Of a DNA stretch of 64,000 bases, positions 19,157 to 27,626 are shown piece after piece. The stretch's first letter is position 1; each line of letters begins with the position of its first letter. The stretch is taken from the NCBI RefSeq assembly GCF_026157105.1, contig NZ_JANPVQ010000001.1, positions 1-64,000 on the forward strand. The letters are read 5' to 3'. The position numbers and the translations under genes were made by a program. The notes below the pieces were generated by a model that was not told the DNA's origin, searched no databases, and saw only the letters and a list, made by a program, of their open reading frames with translations. Source of the stretch: Sphingomicrobium marinum. GTDB taxonomy: Bacteria > Pseudomonadota > Alphaproteobacteria > Sphingomonadales > Sphingomonadaceae.

Positions 19157-20295
19157 TTATCGGCTTTCCAAGCCTTGAGGTCGGGCAGGATCGTCGCAAG
19201 GCTGTCGAGGCAGGCAGCGCCAAGCTGGCGGCAGCGCTCGGGGCTCCAGCCGTAGATCGCGTCGGGCAGGTCGTCATTGTCCTTGAAGGGCATTTCCAGC
19301 GTCATCGATACCGCACCGAAGCGTTCGGCCAGCTGGGTCGTCGACATCGACAGGTTGGCCTTGCCGGGCTTCGATTTTTCGTATCCCTTTTCGTCCTGGA
19401 AGTCGGGCGTGCGCTTCTTGAGCGTATCGCTGAACAGGTCGAACAGTGCCTGTTGCTCCTTCTTGAGCGAGGGGATGCCTTCGAACCCGGCAAGGAAGTT
19501 CGCGGGGATCGCCTCATCGCCGTGCACGTCCATCGCGAAATCGACGCCCGTTTCGTCCATGCGATTGCGGACGTACAGGACCTCGGGGCTCTTCTCCTGC
19601 GTCGGATTGTTCCATTCGCGGTTGAGGTTGGTGCCGACCGCATTGGTGCGCAGATGCCCGCGCTTCGAGCCATCGGGATTCATGTTGGGCACGATGTGCA
19701 GCGTGCATTCCTTTAGCAGCGTGCGCGTCACCGGGTCGTCATAGTCGGTAAGCTTTTTGAGCGCCCCTTCCATCCACCAGCTGGCCTGTGTTTCGCCCGG
19801 ATGCTGGCGGGCGTAGAGCCAGACGACGAGATCGCCCTCACCCAGCTTGAGATAGTCGAGATCCTGCCCATCGATCGTATGGCCGAGGCTTTCATAATCG
19901 ACGCCCGGCAGCGCCGCGACGGTCGAGACCAGGTCGAGACAGCGCTCGATCGAATAGGGCGCAAAATAAGCGAGGAAGACGCTGTCGGTGTCGGGCACCA
20001 GCTTGATGGTGAGCACGCCGTCCTCATAGCTGGTGGCATCAACGCGTTCCCAATCCTCACGATCGGTCGACATTACCGCCTTGTAGTCGGTCCATCCATC
20101 GGGATAGGCCGCACCGCCCGCATTGCTGATCTTCAGCACCATGTCGCGGCTGCGTGCGCCCGTCAGGCGGAAATGGAACCACTGGTAGAAGTCGCTTTGG
20201 TGATCTTTCACGATCTCCAGCTCGATCTCGTTGTCCTCGATGCTGATGACACGGATATTGCCGCTGTCGAATGCACTGGAAATCGATACGCCCAT
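19153..20295 (-). CDS. M14 family zinc carboxypeptidase (cytosolic carboxypeptidase/AGBL-like)
   Basis: 380 residues with no signal peptide. An N-terminal beta domain of about 120 residues ([15 protein letters not shown]) is typical of cytosolic carboxypeptidase-like M14 members. The catalytic domain has the zinc motif HPGE ([14 protein letters not shown]), [21 protein letters not shown] with the substrate Arg/Asn residues, the third zinc ligand in DVHGDE, and a catalytic Glu in TLEMPF. It is translationally coupled to gpmA. Substrate unknown. Confidence 0.92.
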   Translation of the reverse strand: MGVSISSAFDSGNIRVISIEDNEIELEIVKDHQSDFYQWFHFRLTGARSRDMVLKISNAGGAAYPDGWTDYKAVMSTDREDWERVDATSYEDGVLTIKLVPDTDSVFLAYFAPYSIERCLDLVSTVAALPGVDYESLGHTIDGQDLDYLKLGEGDLVVWLYARQHPGETQASWWMEGALKKLTDYDDPVTRTLLKECTLHIVPNMNPDGSKRGHLRTNAVGTNLNREWNNPTQEKSPEVLYVRNRMDETGVDFAMDVHGDEAIPANFLAGFEGIPSLKKEQQALFDLFSDTLKKRTPDFQDEKGYEKSKPGKANLSMSTTQLAERFGAVSMTLEMPFKDNDDLPDAIYGWSPERCRQLGAACLDSLATILPDLKAWKADK

Positions 20296-20466
20296 GGAAA
20301 CCCCTGCTTGAATATTCGGACCGGTTGGATCGCGCTCCTGATAGTCAGCGTCCGTGGCGATGGAAAGCCCTTCATCGGCACTGGGCTCCCGTTTGCAGAA
20401 TCTGTTCGCGCGTGCGCGGGAATCCCGCTAGCAGGGCGATCGAATTTCACATCAGGACCGATTGCC

Positions 20467-22038
20467 ATGCGTCTCGCGCTTACCGCCGCCGCCTTTTTCC
20501 TCGCTGTCACGCCCGCCGCCGCGCAGGAGATGCGCGCCGAGGCGAGCGAAGTGCAGGCTCATGTCGAATTTCTTGCCGATGATCTGCTTGAAGGTCGCGG
20601 CTCGGGCCAGCGCGGCTATGACCTGGCCGCGCTTTACGTCGCCAGCCGCTACCGCGCGCTCGGGCTCGAGCCGGCGGGCGACGACGGCACCTATTTGCAG
20701 AACATCCTCTATCGCCGCTCAAGCCTGACTGGCAGCGAAGTGCGGGTCGATGGCAACAAGACGGGCGACATCAAGGTAACCCCGAACGTCGACAGCGAGC
20801 GCCTCGACCTCGATGCCGATTTGGTGTTCCTTGGCTACGGATTGGAAGCGGGCGCCTACGGCCACGACAGCTATGCCGGGGTCGACGTGGCGGGCAAGAT
20901 CGTCGTGGTCTTCAACGGCACGCCCGACCTTCCCAATGACCTCAATAGCGACATTCCCGCGCACCTCGGGAACAGCAAGGTCGACAGCGCCGCACGGCGC
21001 GGCGCGGCGGGCGTCATCACCATCGGCTCGGGCCGCTTTGTCAATTTCTTCGCCAATCGTCCGACGACAGCATGGATCGACCACGAGGGCCGCGCCAGCA
21101 ACCTGCCGGGCGACCTCAAGATGCGCGCTTTCGTGTCTACCGGCGATGCCAAGAAGCTCTTTTCCCGTTCGGGCCGCGATTTCGATGCGCTGGCGGCGGC
21201 CGCCCGCAAGGGCGATGCGCTTCCCAGCTTCGACCTTCGCAGCAGAATGTCGGTCAGGGCCAGCTTCGAATGGAGCGAATTCAACGCTCCCAATGTCGTC
21301 GCCAAATTGCCCGGCGCCAATCCGGCGATGGCGAACGAGCATGTCGCAATGACCGGGCACCTCGATCATCTCGGCATTCGCGAGGATGAGAAGGGCGACA
21401 ATATCTACAACGGCGCGCTCGATAACGCATCGGGCATCGCCACCATGCTCGAGGCGGCGCGGCTTTTCGCCACGGCGGACGAGAAACCAGATCGCTCAAT
21501 CCTCTTCGTCGCATTCTCCGCCGAAGAGCTGGGCCTTCTCGGTGCCAGCTATTACGCCACCAATCCCACGGTCAGCGACCTGATCGGCGTCGTCAATCTC
21601 GACATGCCCGTCCCGCTCTACGACTTTACTGACGTCACTGCTTTTGGCGCACCGCATAACACGATCGCCGTGGCGGTCGCCGAAGCGGGCGCGGAAATCG
21701 GCATTCGCGTTGCGCCCGATCCGATGCCGGGCCAGGCGATCTTCACCCGCTCGGACCATTACGAGTTCGCCAAAAAGGGCATTCCAGCAATCTTGCTTTT
21801 CACCGGTTACGGCAATGGCGGCGAGGCCAAGTGGAACAAGTTCTTCGCGGATTATTATCACCAGGCCGACGACGACCTGTCGCTCGACATCAACTATCCC
21901 GCGCTCGCCCGATATGCCGAGCTTAACTACCGCATTGCCAACCGGCTCGCGAACAATCCGCAGCGCCCACTCTGGTACGAGGGCAACTTCTTCGGCGACC
22001 TGTTCGCACCCGATGCGCCCAAGGCGCCGATCAAATAG
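20467..22038 (+). CDS. M28 family zinc peptidase with PA domain
   Basis: 523-residue exported aminopeptidase-like enzyme. MRLALTAAAFFLAVTPAAAQ is a signal peptide; the start is supported by AGGA upstream, although the frame is open for another 220 codons antisense to the M14 gene. A PA-type insert lies in the middle. Co-catalytic zinc ligands are visible: GHLDHLG, GALDNASG, SAEELGLLG, NLDMPV and YYHQADDD. It faces away from the M14 gene. Expected role: cleaving N-terminal residues from peptides in the periplasm. Confidence 0.92.
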   Translation: MRLALTAAAFFLAVTPAAAQEMRAEASEVQAHVEFLADDLLEGRGSGQRGYDLAALYVASRYRALGLEPAGDDGTYLQNILYRRSSLTGSEVRVDGNKTGDIKVTPNVDSERLDLDADLVFLGYGLEAGAYGHDSYAGVDVAGKIVVVFNGTPDLPNDLNSDIPAHLGNSKVDSAARRGAAGVITIGSGRFVNFFANRPTTAWIDHEGRASNLPGDLKMRAFVSTGDAKKLFSRSGRDFDALAAAARKGDALPSFDLRSRMSVRASFEWSEFNAPNVVAKLPGANPAMANEHVAMTGHLDHLGIREDEKGDNIYNGALDNASGIATMLEAARLFATADEKPDRSILFVAFSAEELGLLGASYYATNPTVSDLIGVVNLDMPVPLYDFTDVTAFGAPHNTIAVAVAEAGAEIGIRVAPDPMPGQAIFTRSDHYEFAKKGIPAILLFTGYGNGGEAKWNKFFADYYHQADDDLSLDINYPALARYAELNYRIANRLANNPQRPLWYEGNFFGDLFAPDAPKAPIK

Positions 22039-22069
22039 CGAAATTCCGAGGAGAAACCGGGCTTTGGCC

Positions 22070-22098
22070 TTGACGAATCTGCTGCGCGCACTTATCTC
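22070..22098 (+). promoter_or_regulatory. Candidate promoter of rpmJ
   Basis: TTGACG (22070-22075), a 17-bp spacer and TATCTC (22093-22098) lie about 65 bp upstream of rpmJ. The -35 box is good and the -10 box is weak. Confidence 0.35.
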
Positions 22099-22161
22099 GC
22101 CGCCAGCTTTGGAGGCAAAGCCCCCGAAAACTTATTGAATTAGAGGCAAGGGTATCCGGCC

Positions 22162-22287
22162 ATGAAAGTACGTAACTCTTTGAAATCGCTGAAGTCGCGC
22201 CACCGCGATTGCCGGGTTATCCGTCGTCGTGGTCGCACCTATGTGATCAACAAGACCAATCGCCGCTTCAAGGCCCGCCAGGGCTAA
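22162..22287 (+). CDS. rpmJ: 50S ribosomal protein L36 (zinc-free type)
   Basis: 41 residues beginning [17 protein letters not shown] and rich in Arg/Lys, matching L36 of the alphaproteobacterial long type. Most of the zinc ribbon cysteines are replaced (only one Cys remains), so it is the zinc-independent form. It sits between the M28 gene and the lasso cluster, has its own promoter candidate and is followed by a strong terminator. Confidence 0.97.
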   Translation: MKVRNSLKSLKSRHRDCRVIRRRGRTYVINKTNRRFKARQG

Positions 22288-22314
22288 TCGGCAGCCGATT
22301 CGGCTTGAGACAAA

Positions 22315-22341
22315 CGCCCGCCCTCACCGGCGGGCGTTTTT
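22315..22341 (+). terminator. Terminator after rpmJ
   Basis: CGCCCGCC (22315-22322), loop CTCACC, GGCGGGCG (22329-22336), then TTTTT. It also separates rpmJ from the converging lasso kinase gene, whose stop is at 22346. Confidence 0.92.
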
Positions 22342-22345
22342 CGTT

Positions 22346-23188
22346 TCAGGCTTCGAGATGCGCCGCCAGCGCAGCGAAATGATCGGCCAGCCCATCGCGA
22401 TCGTCCGGTCGCGAGAACCGCCAGATTTCGAGCTTGCCGGCCAGCGCCAGCGCTTCGGTGAACTGGTCCCCCGTTTCCCCGCGTACCTCCTGCCCCACGC
22501 CGAAGCGGTAGAGATTGGCAAGCAGCGCATTGGCCGCGGCGACGCCTTCCAACCGCTCGAACGCGAGCGCACCACTTTCCAGGACGTAGAGGCGCGACAA
22601 TGTGCGCGCGCCAGACTGCACCGGCGGTAAAGGTACGTGGAACTTGTCGAGATCGCTCGCGACCTTTCGCAAACTGTCCGGCTTCAAGCCCAAGAGTGCC
22701 AGATCGTCGCGCCACAATTTGAGGCGCAGCACGCCCGGATGCACATTGCCATCGGCATCGAGCGCCAGCAGGTCGTCTCCAAGCACCGCCCATCCGGCTG
22801 CCGCGGCCATCGCGGCGAGGCTCGATTTTCCCGCGCCGCTGTCGCCAGCAAAAGCAACCGACACGCCCTGCGGCGTTTCGAGACAGTTTGCGTGCACTGT
22901 CAGCCTTGCGCGCTGGTGGAGGAGCGCCGCCATCACCGTTCCTAAAAGCCAGATCGAAATATCCTCGCGCAGTGCGTCGGGTGGCGCCCAGATATCGATC
23001 TGCGCGCCGTTTGCGACCCGATAAACGAACGGATCCTCCTCAGGCGCGAACCAGTAGGCGCCATCCCCGCGCTCATCGGGCGGTGCTTGAGCATGCCGCC
23101 GAATGATGACATCGGCGGCGCCCCTCCCTTCAGCCAATTCCGGCAGGGGCAGTTCGCTGTCGATCAGGAGGCCGAAGGCGCGATACAT
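22346..23188 (-). CDS. HPr-kinase-like lasso peptide kinase
   Basis: 280 residues. The C-terminal two thirds is an HprK-type P-loop domain: AFAGDSGAGKSSLAAMAA (Walker A) followed by GWAVLGDDLLALD, the paired Asp motif. HprK/P regulatory domains are absent. Proteins of this type in lasso clusters (for example PadeK, ThcoK and SyanK) phosphorylate the C-terminal Ser of the precursor, and the precursor encoded here ends in Ser. The start at MYRAFGLL is chosen by AAGGTGG 5 nt upstream; the frame extends further without similarity. It is transcribed away from the B1-D-A-C-B2 genes, with only 46 bp between the assigned starts. It converges on the rpmJ terminator. Confidence 0.88.
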   Translation of the reverse strand: MYRAFGLLIDSELPLPELAEGRGAADVIIRRHAQAPPDERGDGAYWFAPEEDPFVYRVANGAQIDIWAPPDALREDISIWLLGTVMAALLHQRARLTVHANCLETPQGVSVAFAGDSGAGKSSLAAMAAAAGWAVLGDDLLALDADGNVHPGVLRLKLWRDDLALLGLKPDSLRKVASDLDKFHVPLPPVQSGARTLSRLYVLESGALAFERLEGVAAANALLANLYRFGVGQEVRGETGDQFTEALALAGKLEIWRFSRPDDRDGLADHFAALAAHLEA

Positions 23189-23234
23189 GGACACCACCTT
23201 GCCGATCATCCGCCGCGCGGCTAGCCCCAAAGCC

Positions 23235-23513
23235 ATGTACGCGCCCGACACGATCTTTGTTCGCAACGACAAATTGCCCTCCGGCGAGGTCGATGGCGAG
23301 CTGGTTGCGCTCGATATGGACAAGGGCGACTGCTTCGGGCTCGACAAGATCGGGACCGAGATCTGGCACCTTGCCGCCGCGCCTATTACGCTCAGCGCCA
23401 TCATCGCCAGGATGGTCGACACCTACGACGTCGACGAAGCGCAATGCGCCGCCGATCTCCAGCCATTCCTGGTGGACATGGTCGAGGCAGGCCTGCTGCG
23501 TATCGCCGCATGA
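23235..23513 (+). CDS. Lasso leader-recognition protein B1 (PqqD-like RRE)
   Basis: 92 residues with the PqqD/B1 pattern: LVALDMDKGDCFGLDKIGTEIWHL, then a helical C-terminal half (ITLSAIIARMVDTYDVDEAQCAADLQPFLVDMVEAGLL). B1 binds the precursor leader and hands it to the B2 protease. The start at MYAPDTIF fits the family but has no Shine-Dalgarno. An in-frame ATG at 23187 has GAAGG 8 nt upstream, and would overlap the divergent kinase start codon. The stop overlaps the exporter start (ATGA). Confidence 0.9.
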   Translation: MYAPDTIFVRNDKLPSGEVDGELVALDMDKGDCFGLDKIGTEIWHLAAAPITLSAIIARMVDTYDVDEAQCAADLQPFLVDMVEAGLLRIAA

Positions 23514-25123
23514 TCGGTCAGGCGCGCGCGCTGCTGTCACGACTGGCGGTCTCTGCCGGCTGGCGACTGTGGCTGCTGCTGACGCTCATGCTGGCCAGCG
23601 CCGCGGCGGAGACGATCGGGATCCTTTCGATCGTCCCGCTGGTCGGCGCCGCGCTCGAGGCCGGCAGCTTCCCGGTCCTCGGTGCGATCGGTCTTTCGCT
23701 GGAACAGGCGCTGCTCCTGTTTCTGGGAGCCATGGGCCTGCGCATCGGCCTCGGCTGGTGGCGCGACCGGTTGAGCGCGTCGATCGGCGCGCGGTTTGAA
23801 GCCGAGCTCGGCGCGCGGGTCGCCCGATCGCTGGTTGACGCGCCCTTTGCCGACTTCGCCGTTCGGGGGCGCGGCGATATCCAGTCGCTATTGGGCTTCG
23901 ACACGCCCCGCGCAGCGGCTGCGGCCGACCAGCTGCTGGCCCTAGGGGTAACGCTGGCCTTGCTGCTGGTAGCGGGCGCGGCAGCTGCCTGGCTTGCGCC
24001 CGTTTTCACGCTGGCGGTGCTTGTCGGCGTGGCACTGCTCGTCCTGCTTTCCGTTCCGCGCTGGCGACGCGCACGGGCCAATGGCCAAGCCATCGCCGCG
24101 TTGCACGTCGAACAGGACGAGATGGCGCAGCGGCTCTTCGGTGCGATCAAGGCAGCCAAGGCACAAGCGAGCGGCACGTATCTGGCCAATGCCTATCGCC
24201 AGCGCCTGCTCGCCATGGCGGCGCGAGAACAGCGGCTGCTGCATTACCAGGCGGACGGGCGCGCGCTCGTGCTCCTCGTCAGCGCGATTGTCGCGGCAGG
24301 ACTGGTGCTGGTGGGCACACGTGTCCTGGGCATGGATATCGTGACTCTCGGTGCAAGCCTCATCTTATACGCGCGGCTGGCCCAGCCCGCGCAGGCCCTG
24401 CATCGCATCATCGATACCCTGTCAGCATTGCTCCCCTCCTTTGCACGCATCCGCCCGCTGCTTGCTACGGTGCCCTCCAGCGCCCCCACCGAACGCGGAT
24501 CGTGGCAGCAGTTGAGCGCAAGGCGCCTCGTGCTGGCGCATGAGGACCCGTTGTTCGATCCTGTCGATATCGACGTCGCGCCGGGCGAGTGGGTGGCCAT
24601 CACCGGTCCTTCGGGCATTGGCAAGACCACGCTGGTCGATGCTTTTGCAGGCCTGCAAATGCCGTCCGAGGGCGCTATCGAAATCGATGGTGGAAGGCTC
24701 TCCGCGCGCGCTGATTGGCCGCTACACATCGCCTACGTCGTCCAGTCCGATCTTGTCTATCACGACACCATTGCCGCGAATCTCGATCCCGAAGGCAAGC
24801 TGGATGCCGCTACACTCCAACGCATTTGCGATTGTGTCGGGCTCGACCATTCCCTCGATGCGCAAGTCGTCGAGCTGGGGAGCGGGCTGTCGGGCGGCGA
24901 GCGTCAGCGATTGCTGATCGGTCGCGCGCTGTGCCGCCGGCCTACGCTGTTGTTGCTCGACGAGGCTCTCGGCGCGCTTGACGACGATGCCGCACGGACA
25001 CTTGTCGAGCGGATCAGGATGGAATTTCCCGACATCGCCGCGGTGCTGGTCACGCATCGAATGTCGCTGGCTAATCAATGTGATCGGCGCATTGCCCTTG
25101 GCAAAAGCACCGAGACCACTTAA
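23510..25123 (+). CDS. Lasso peptide ABC exporter (D protein; TMD-NBD fusion)
   Basis: 537 residues. The membrane domain (about 1-300) has six helices, starting WRLWLLLTLMLASAAAETIG. The nucleotide-binding domain has Walker A ITGPSGIGKTTL, signature LSGGERQRLLIGRAL, Walker B LLLLDEALGALD and the H-loop VLVTHRM. It matches McjD/PadeD-type exporters, which pump out the mature lasso peptide and give self-immunity (family knowledge). Translation is coupled to B1 by an ATGA overlap. The precursor gene begins 35 bp downstream. Confidence 0.93.
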   Translation: MIGQARALLSRLAVSAGWRLWLLLTLMLASAAAETIGILSIVPLVGAALEAGSFPVLGAIGLSLEQALLLFLGAMGLRIGLGWWRDRLSASIGARFEAELGARVARSLVDAPFADFAVRGRGDIQSLLGFDTPRAAAAADQLLALGVTLALLLVAGAAAAWLAPVFTLAVLVGVALLVLLSVPRWRRARANGQAIAALHVEQDEMAQRLFGAIKAAKAQASGTYLANAYRQRLLAMAAREQRLLHYQADGRALVLLVSAIVAAGLVLVGTRVLGMDIVTLGASLILYARLAQPAQALHRIIDTLSALLPSFARIRPLLATVPSSAPTERGSWQQLSARRLVLAHEDPLFDPVDIDVAPGEWVAITGPSGIGKTTLVDAFAGLQMPSEGAIEIDGGRLSARADWPLHIAYVVQSDLVYHDTIAANLDPEGKLDAATLQRICDCVGLDHSLDAQVVELGSGLSGGERQRLLIGRALCRRPTLLLLDEALGALDDDAARTLVERIRMEFPDIAAVLVTHRMSLANQCDRRIALGKSTETT

Positions 25124-25158
25124 AGTGGCAGCTAAATTATTACAGTGCCGAGATCATC

Positions 25159-25284
25159 ATGACGAAAACACCAAAACAGCGGCGCCCTTGGGCGCGGCCG
25201 ACGCTCCAGAAGCTCGACACCAAGCTGGCGACGATGGGCGGGTCGACCCGCAACGGCGAAGGCGGTCCGCTGAAAAAGAGCTGA
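25159..25284 (+). CDS. Lasso peptide precursor (A)
   Basis: 41 codons, too short for most gene callers and lying inside the upstream extension of the cyclase frame. The leader (residues 1-26) is basic and contains WARPTL, matching the YxxPxL leader motif bound by B1, and has Thr25 at position -2, the conserved lasso recognition Thr. The predicted core is residues 27-41, GGSTRNGEGGPLKKS: Gly1 can form a macrolactam with Glu8, leaving a seven-residue tail GGPLKKS. The C-terminal Ser15 is the expected target of the kinase. The stop is 2 bp before the cyclase start. GAG lies about 10 nt upstream of the ATG. Leader, core and ring are inferred; the reading frame is seen. Confidence 0.85.
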   Translation: MTKTPKQRRPWARPTLQKLDTKLATMGGSTRNGEGGPLKKS

Positions 25285-25286
25285 GC

Positions 25287-26927
25287 GTGTTCGAGGGCCC
25301 GCTGGCGGCAACGTTCCGCATCGGCGCTACGCCCGACATTCACGACACGGCATCAGCGCATGATTGGCGCCTCGAGGTTTCCCACGCAGGCGCTATCTTG
25401 CTCCTCGATTGGCCGCCCCAAGACAGCCCCCACTTTCCACAGAAAATATTCGACCTCCTCGTAGCAAAGCAGTTCGACCGACTTGCTGACATCGACGAGC
25501 GGTTCGCTGCCATCTTCATCGATACGGACGAAGTCCTTCTGGTGCGCAACTGGATTGGGTCGCGGCCGCTCCATTTTCGTATCGATGGCGATCGGCTCGA
25601 TGCTGCGACGATGCCGCAGGACCTGGCGCGAGCCGACGACAACCCCGACTGGCACTGGCTCGCCCGCCGCGCGGCAATGCAGACGCGGTCGAGCGATGGC
25701 ACGGCGTATACAGACGTAAAGCGCGTTCGCCCCGGGCATCTCGTCCGCTGGTCACGCTCAAGCGGTCGGCGCGATGACGTTCGCTTCTGGCGCCCCGACC
25801 GAACACCGCTCGGTGCGAATTTTAACGACGTTGTCGCCGAGGCCGATTCCCTGTTTGCATCCGCCATGGATCGCGCGCTGGCCGGAGCCACGCCGCCGAT
25901 CGCCGCGCAACTGACAGGGGGGCTCGACAGCTCGCTCGTCGTTTCTCATGCCGCCAAAAAAGCTTCATTGGTCACGCTGACGGGAACGCATCACGGCGCG
26001 CCCGTCGATCCCGGGCGCGGCTATTTCCTCGACGAAGCGGCGCGCGCGGCCGCCACGGCCAAGGCATTGGACGTGCCGCACTATGTCGCGCGATCCGACC
26101 GTACGTCGCTGCTCGATCAGATCGATACCTGGCAGGCACATCTGGGCGAACCCATCGCCAACGCCGACAATCTCAGTTGGCTCGACCCGCTCTACCGAAA
26201 AGCACGCGATTTGAGTGCGTCGCGGATCCTGACGGGCGCGCTCGGCAATTTTACCCTGAGCTGGCCGGGAAGCGGCGCGTTGGCCGAACTGCTGCGCCGC
26301 GGGAAACTTGCCCAATGGTGGCGGAGCGCACGCGCGCACCGCGATCGACTTGGGGCCAGCCGGAAAGGCATCACAGCGCTGAGCTTACCGTGGCTGGCGC
26401 CTGGCCAGTCCGAACAGGTCCGCTTCATCGAAGGGCCCGCGGGAAACTGGCGCGTTGCGCGCGATCGCCGCGAGGTCCGCGCCGACATCCTGCTCGGCCA
26501 CGATCCGGGACCCTGGCATGAGGCGGTACGCAGGCTCTATGGGATCGACGAGGTCGACGGTTTTGCCGATCGTAGATTGGTCGAATTCTCGCTGCGGCTA
26601 CGTGAGAGCCATTGCTATCAGCCCGGTCAGCCGCGGGCGCTCATTCGCGCTATGTTGCGTGGGCGGGTCGACGATGCGGTGATCGATGAGCCCAAGCGCG
26701 GACTGCAGGGCGCCGATTGGCCGCAGCGGCTTGCGGAGGCCTTGCCGACGATCCGGGACCAACTGGCCCGAAGCGAGGTGCCGCCGCCATTCGATGGTGA
26801 CGCGCTGCAAAGTGCGGCGATGGAATTTAGTCCTTCGGATGCATCGACCGATACCGAGACCGAAATGCGGTTTGATTTCACCCGCGCCATCGCCGCGCTA
26901 CGCCTGGGCCAGCGGATCGGGGGATGA
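25287..26927 (+). CDS. Lasso cyclase C (asparagine-synthetase-like)
   Basis: 546 residues. The N-terminal glutamine-hydrolase-like domain (about 1-190) lacks the start-adjacent Cys of true asparagine synthetases. The ATP pyrophosphatase domain has AQLTGGLDSSLVVSHA (PP-loop SGGxDS-like) and GYFLDEAARAAATAKALDVPHYV. It adenylates the Glu8 side chain and closes the ring on Gly1 (family knowledge). The GTG at 25287 is chosen: it lies 2 bp after the precursor stop, behind AAAAAGAG. The frame is open further upstream to 24978, but that would overlap the exporter and precursor genes. It is coupled to B2 by an ATGA overlap. Confidence 0.92.
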   Translation: MFEGPLAATFRIGATPDIHDTASAHDWRLEVSHAGAILLLDWPPQDSPHFPQKIFDLLVAKQFDRLADIDERFAAIFIDTDEVLLVRNWIGSRPLHFRIDGDRLDAATMPQDLARADDNPDWHWLARRAAMQTRSSDGTAYTDVKRVRPGHLVRWSRSSGRRDDVRFWRPDRTPLGANFNDVVAEADSLFASAMDRALAGATPPIAAQLTGGLDSSLVVSHAAKKASLVTLTGTHHGAPVDPGRGYFLDEAARAAATAKALDVPHYVARSDRTSLLDQIDTWQAHLGEPIANADNLSWLDPLYRKARDLSASRILTGALGNFTLSWPGSGALAELLRRGKLAQWWRSARAHRDRLGASRKGITALSLPWLAPGQSEQVRFIEGPAGNWRVARDRREVRADILLGHDPGPWHEAVRRLYGIDEVDGFADRRLVEFSLRLRESHCYQPGQPRALIRAMLRGRVDDAVIDEPKRGLQGADWPQRLAEALPTIRDQLARSEVPPPFDGDALQSAAMEFSPSDASTDTETEMRFDFTRAIAALRLGQRIGG

Positions 26928-27316
26928 GGCGACCGCCTTTCAGCGTCTATCTTGAAGCCTGCATGGCGCTGGCCATGGCCCGCATGGCGTTGCTGGCGCG
27001 GCCGAGCAAGACGCACTTTTCCGCATCAGTCGGGGGCGCACCCGCGAGCGAAGAACAGGTCGCGCTGATCCATCGCACGCTGACCGCGGCCAGCCGTCGC
27101 CTGCCGTTTCGTACCCTGTGTTACGAACAGGCGCTCGCGGCGCGTACGATGCTGGCGCGGCGCCGCCTGTCGTCGCGACTGCATTTCGGCACGGGCAAGA
27201 CCGATGGCGATCTGACGGCGCATGTCTGGCTGACCAGCGGGGAGCGTATTGTCGTGGGCGCGGACGAGGCCGCGCGCCACATCGAATTGGCGCGCAGCCC
27301 TGAACCGGAAGCCTGA
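26924..27316 (+). CDS. Lasso leader peptidase B2 (transglutaminase-like cysteine protease)
   Basis: 130 residues. Catalytic residues are visible: Cys in RTLCYEQALAARTML, His in LTAHVWLTSG, and an Asp in VVGADEAA, the pattern of B2 proteins. It cleaves the leader after Met26 (inferred from the lasso rule). N-terminal helices precede the protease domain. The start overlaps the cyclase stop (ATGA). Last gene of the B1-D-A-C-B2 unit. Confidence 0.92.
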   Translation: MRRPPFSVYLEACMALAMARMALLARPSKTHFSASVGGAPASEEQVALIHRTLTAASRRLPFRTLCYEQALAARTMLARRRLSSRLHFGTGKTDGDLTAHVWLTSGERIVVGADEAARHIELARSPEPEA

Positions 27317-27362
27317 GCGTTTTTCAGCCGCGGTTCATGCGGAAATTTGTTATATTCGCGGC

Positions 27363-27626
27363 ATGAACAAGATGATTCCCGTGGCGATCATCGCCGGCAT
27401 CGCGCTCGTGTGGCCCGCATTTGCGGCGTCGCAGGATCGCCCGCGCACGCCAAAGAACTGGGATTACGAGATTGTCGATGGCAAGCGCGTTCCCAAGGCC
27501 AAGCGCACGGTGAACCCCGACGGCAGCTGGCGCGAGGAAAAACGCGACGGCAAATGCGTCGAGATCAAGGAAATGAGCGCCTCGGGCGAACTCAAGATCA
27601 CCCGCAAATGTGACGACGAGGGCTAG
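27363..27626 (+). CDS. Small exported protein of unknown function
   Basis: 87 residues with signal peptide MNKMIPVAIIAGIALVWPAFA and a mature, Lys-rich region (RPRTPKNWDYEIVDGKRVPK, GSWREEKRDGKCVEIKEM). Not recognised. It starts 46 bp after B2 on the same strand, so it could be co-transcribed with the lasso genes, but nothing in its sequence links it to them. Its stop overlaps that of the converging lipoprotein gene. Confidence 0.7.
   Translation: MNKMIPVAIIAGIALVWPAFAASQDRPRTPKNWDYEIVDGKRVPKAKRTVNPDGSWREEKRDGKCVEIKEMSASGELKITRKCDDEG

Noticed and set aside
24978-25286. Long N-terminal extension of the lasso cyclase
   Set aside because: Would overlap the exporter and precursor genes and lacks cyclase similarity; the GTG at 25287 has a good ribosome-binding site.
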